Of a DNA stretch of 64,000 bases, positions 62,331 through 64,000 are shown one piece after another (positions within the stretch are counted from its first letter, which is position 1; each line of letters opens with the position of its first letter). The translations under genes and the position numbers were made by a program. This DNA is from JACDAE01 sp963744875 (lineage in GTDB: Bacteria; Chloroflexota; Ktedonobacteria; Ktedonobacterales; Ktedonobacteraceae). Under the pieces are notes generated by a model, which worked only from the letters and a program-made list of their open reading frames with translations, ran no database searches and was not told where the DNA came from. The stretch is taken from contig CAVUVQ010000006.1 in assembly GCA_963744875.1 (NCBI GenBank), positions 124,001-188,000 of the forward strand, written 5' to 3'.

Positions 62331-62475
62331 AATACTCCTATTAGTTATCGTAATCACTCTTTATTAGTATTACGAGTCATTTATTGCTAATTAATTTATT
62401 GTGTTTGCCATGATTATTGTCGATGTATCAGGATAGTACAGGATAATAAAAGCAGTGTTCTCTGCTATATACATT

Positions 62476-62638
62476 GGCTCATAGTTACCTTGGTGAATCA
62501 GTTCGCTTGCTATTGGAGACGGAAGACAATTCTTCAATGATACAGCCTTTGACAAACTCTTTGGAGAAGGACATTTTTTCCGAGATCTCCGTTTTCTTTG
62601 ATGGCAAGCGAGCTGATTCACCAAGGTGACCATGAGCC
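62476..62638. mobile_element. MITE-like element with 35-base inverted terminal repeats
   Basis: GGCTCATAGTTACCTTGGTG (62476-62495) begins an arm that runs to 62510; its inverted copy is 62604-62638, 32 of 35 positions identical. The 93 bases between have no gene. No target-site duplication is evident. The element could also act as a terminator/hairpin. It lies in the 816 bases upstream of the split regulator. Confidence 0.65.
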
Positions 62639-62884
62639 ATCACACGTCTTTTTCTTATGGCACCGAATCTGACGAATGAACTAGGTAATGTCTATATTCC
62701 TATTTATAGTATACCAAAAAAACACAACGATAGCAAATTTCTTGTGAACATCTGAACTGAACATTCAGGAACACCCCTTCTCGTTATGTGAACTTTCCAA
62801 GACTCGTTTTGCACACCCTCCCTGGTATTCTGTCACTAGACAAGACGAGTACGACGGCACAGCGATGGGAAGAAAGAAAACACA

Positions 62885-63094
62885 ATGAATCAATTCTGCA
62901 ATATGCTAGCGGTATTTCATGGGCGCATCTGGAGAGAGAAAAACTCTATTCTACTCAGTTCCATATTCCTCTACATCATTTTGTTCCTTACCCAACAGGA
63001 CAGGGGCTTTTACCCACTAGTTCAGTGGGAAGGATTCTTAGTTGCTACAGGCGGACCTTGGGGAGGAGGAGGTGCTATCGTTTCTCGATTATAA
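62885..63094 (+). CDS. Doubtful small ORF with Gly-rich C-terminus
   Basis: 69 codons from ATG 62885. The C-terminus is GFLVATGGPWGGGGAIVSRL, and a hydrophobic stretch is in the middle. GGAAG upstream is weak and too distant. It may be a precursor peptide for the RiPP-like context next to the NHLP-like gene, or a chance frame; I would not annotate it without support. Confidence 0.2.
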   Translation: MNQFCNMLAVFHGRIWREKNSILLSSIFLYIILFLTQQDRGFYPLVQWEGFLVATGGPWGGGGAIVSRL

Positions 63095-63146
63095 TTTGGC
63101 TTTGTTCTTAAGGTGCACATTTAAAACAGCTACAAAGGTGGAAAGT

Positions 63147-63362
63147 ATGTCATGGCAGACGATTAACAAAATATTAGTATTGGCGACGATCGATAGCGTA
63201 TTCGCAAAACTGTTGCTCAAAGAGCCACAGAAAGCGTTAAATGCCTATGGTATTGAGCTTCTTCCAGAGGAATTGACCACCCTATGCATGTGCCAGGCTC
63301 AAACCTTGCCAGAGTTGAGCCAGCATTTAACAGAGAAACTGAACTCTGAAACGCTTCAGTAA
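63147..63362 (+). CDS. NHLP/Os1348-like small peptide
   Basis: 71 residues from ATG 63147, preceded by AGGTGG. The sequence DSVFAKLLLKEPQKALNAYGIELLPEELTTLCMC followed by a Leu-rich QTLPELSQHLTEKL resembles nitrile hydratase-like leader peptides (NHLP clan, Os1348 type). In such RiPP precursors a leader is followed by a core peptide; here the C-terminus (NSETLQ) offers no obvious core, so it may be an orphan leader-like protein. The frame is open to 63042 but those codons have no support. Confidence 0.6.
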   Translation: MSWQTINKILVLATIDSVFAKLLLKEPQKALNAYGIELLPEELTTLCMCQAQTLPELSQHLTEKLNSETLQ

Positions 63363-63436
63363 AAAATGGAGAAATGAAGTAGGAAGGGTATGGGTGATTT
63401 CGTCTACTTGAAATTTCGACAAGGGTATGCCTTCAG

Positions 63437-63507
63437 GCGCATTCGTCTAGTGGCTTAGGGCTCTTTCTCGTTGGGGAAGGAAGACAGGTTCAATTCCTGT
63501 ATGCGCT
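63437..63507 (+). tRNA. tRNA-Glu-like element with abnormal anticodon arm
   Basis: GCGCAT/ATGCGC acceptor, D-arm TCTA/TAGG with GTGGC loop, and T-arm ACAGG-TTCAATT-CCTGT are tRNA-like, and the 5' half ATTCGTCTAGTGG matches tRNA-Glu. The anticodon arm cannot be folded normally: the best stem, CTTTC/GGAAG, gives loop TCGTTGG without U33 and two extra bases before it. A degenerate tRNA or tRNA-derived element. Confidence 0.45.
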
Positions 63508-63702
63508 ATTTTGCAATTGCCATGTTGCGAAAGATACGTTTGCTTTAATAAGAACTGTAGTAAACATACATAGAGAATGGAGAAGGGGCAAACGCTATCA
63601 CAGGATTGCTATCCGTCTTTTGGCGTTTCTACGTAAAAACCATACTGCTTGAAAAATGGGCTTTACCCATTAAAGCACTAGGAATTAAATTTATACATGT
63701 AG

Positions 63703-63732
63703 CTAAATAATGTGTATAATGTCATTATTTAG
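63703..63732 (+). promoter_or_regulatory. Promoter with flanking inverted repeat
   Basis: A perfect TATAAT (63715-63720) lies in the centre of a 10-base inverted repeat CTAAATAATG/CATTATTTAG (63703-63712, 63723-63732). TTATAC 18 bases upstream (63691-63696) is a weak -35. A regulator binding here would block the polymerase. Confidence 0.5.
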
Positions 63733-63757
63733 TACCATTAGGAGGATCTATTACATT

Positions 63758-64000
63758 ATGATCAAAAACAAATTATACCGTTCCCTCATTGCTCTTACTG
63801 TGCTTATGTGTGCATTCACATTTTTAGCAATGAATGCTTCCTCAATACGTGCAGCAGGGCTACCAACAACTAAAACGATAACTAAAACGCGGATAGGACG
63901 AGAATCAGCGCAAGTCTGTGCCGCCATGAAAAAACATGACCCTGTGCATGCGAAAGATCCACAGTTTTGTGAATTTTCCATTACTACAACCGATGTGATT
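63758..64000 (+). CDS. Secreted protein, truncated by window edge
   Basis: The frame is open from ATG 63758 to the window end, with GGAGGA at 63741-63746. The first 33 residues form a signal peptide (hydrophobic SLIALTVLMCAFTFLAM, cleavage after the Ala-rich SIRAA). The mature part has two Cys (AQVCAAMKKHDPVHAKDPQFCEFSI). No family visible in the 81 residues available. Confidence 0.65.
   Translation, partial: MIKNKLYRSLIALTVLMCAFTFLAMNASSIRAAGLPTTKTITKTRIGRESAQVCAAMKKHDPVHAKDPQFCEFSITTTDVI

Overview
The window most likely comes from the chromosome of a bacterium of the phylum Chloroflexota, probably class Ktedonobacteria. This is inferred from the gene set: a GlmL/MutL-type protein, a GxGYxYP-domain protein, a large MalT-type ATPase/TPR/BTAD regulator, an NHLP-like small peptide, a bactofilin-like surface protein, and a dispersed GTAGGGGCGC-type palindromic repeat. 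No marker gene (16S rRNA, ribosomal proteins) lies in the window, so the assignment stays an inference.

Layout. 1-2284: 3' end of a glmL-like gene, a companion gene, then a short intergenic region with three perfect DnaA boxes. 2285-5790: gpmI and two surface/membrane genes, closed by a bidirectional terminator. 5826-13296: a complete F1Fo ATP synthase operon on the minus strand (atpZ-B-E-F-H-A-G-D-C) with a visible promoter. 14103-16652: gyrA. 17013-21000: a CvpA-like membrane protein, a PH-PH-PASTA membrane protein and an RlmD-type RNA methyltransferase. 21086-23431: an ECF sigma factor, its zinc anti-sigma factor and a bactofilin-like membrane protein, apparently one operon. 24776-30864: tRNA-Leu(UAA), mnmG, a response regulator/histidine kinase pair, endonuclease V and a methyltransferase. 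30883-38662: membrane proteins, an acyltransferase, a frameshifted class A beta-lactamase-like gene, a band-7-like protein, ricT with a Cys/Gly tail, and an ANTAR regulator. 38927-40267: a DAHP synthase preceded by what reads as a complete aromatic amino-acid attenuator. 40464-46524: a GH2 beta-mannosidase, a membrane protein, a GlcG/HbpS-like protein, a LipM-like ligase and tgt. 46903-54497: a zinc-ribbon protein, two tandem RelA/SpoT homologues of identical length (the second with a destroyed hydrolase site), and a GxGYxYP protein. 54553-58417: small membrane proteins, an MFS transporter and a frameshifted RHH-VOC gene with a palindromic operator. 58478-64000: accessory DNA with a transposase remnant, a frameshifted MalT/BTAD regulator, a MITE-like inverted repeat, an NHLP-like peptide gene, a tRNA-like element and the start of a secreted protein.

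Most of the window is core metabolism and housekeeping. The points most worth following are the aromatic leader-peptide attenuator (40034-40267), the tandem Rel enzymes with a structured 5' leader (47537-52853), the RHH autoregulatory palindrome (57814-57837), the DnaA-box cluster (2099-2152), and five +1 frameshifts in three genes, each in a short homopolymer, which need checking against raw reads before those genes are called dead.
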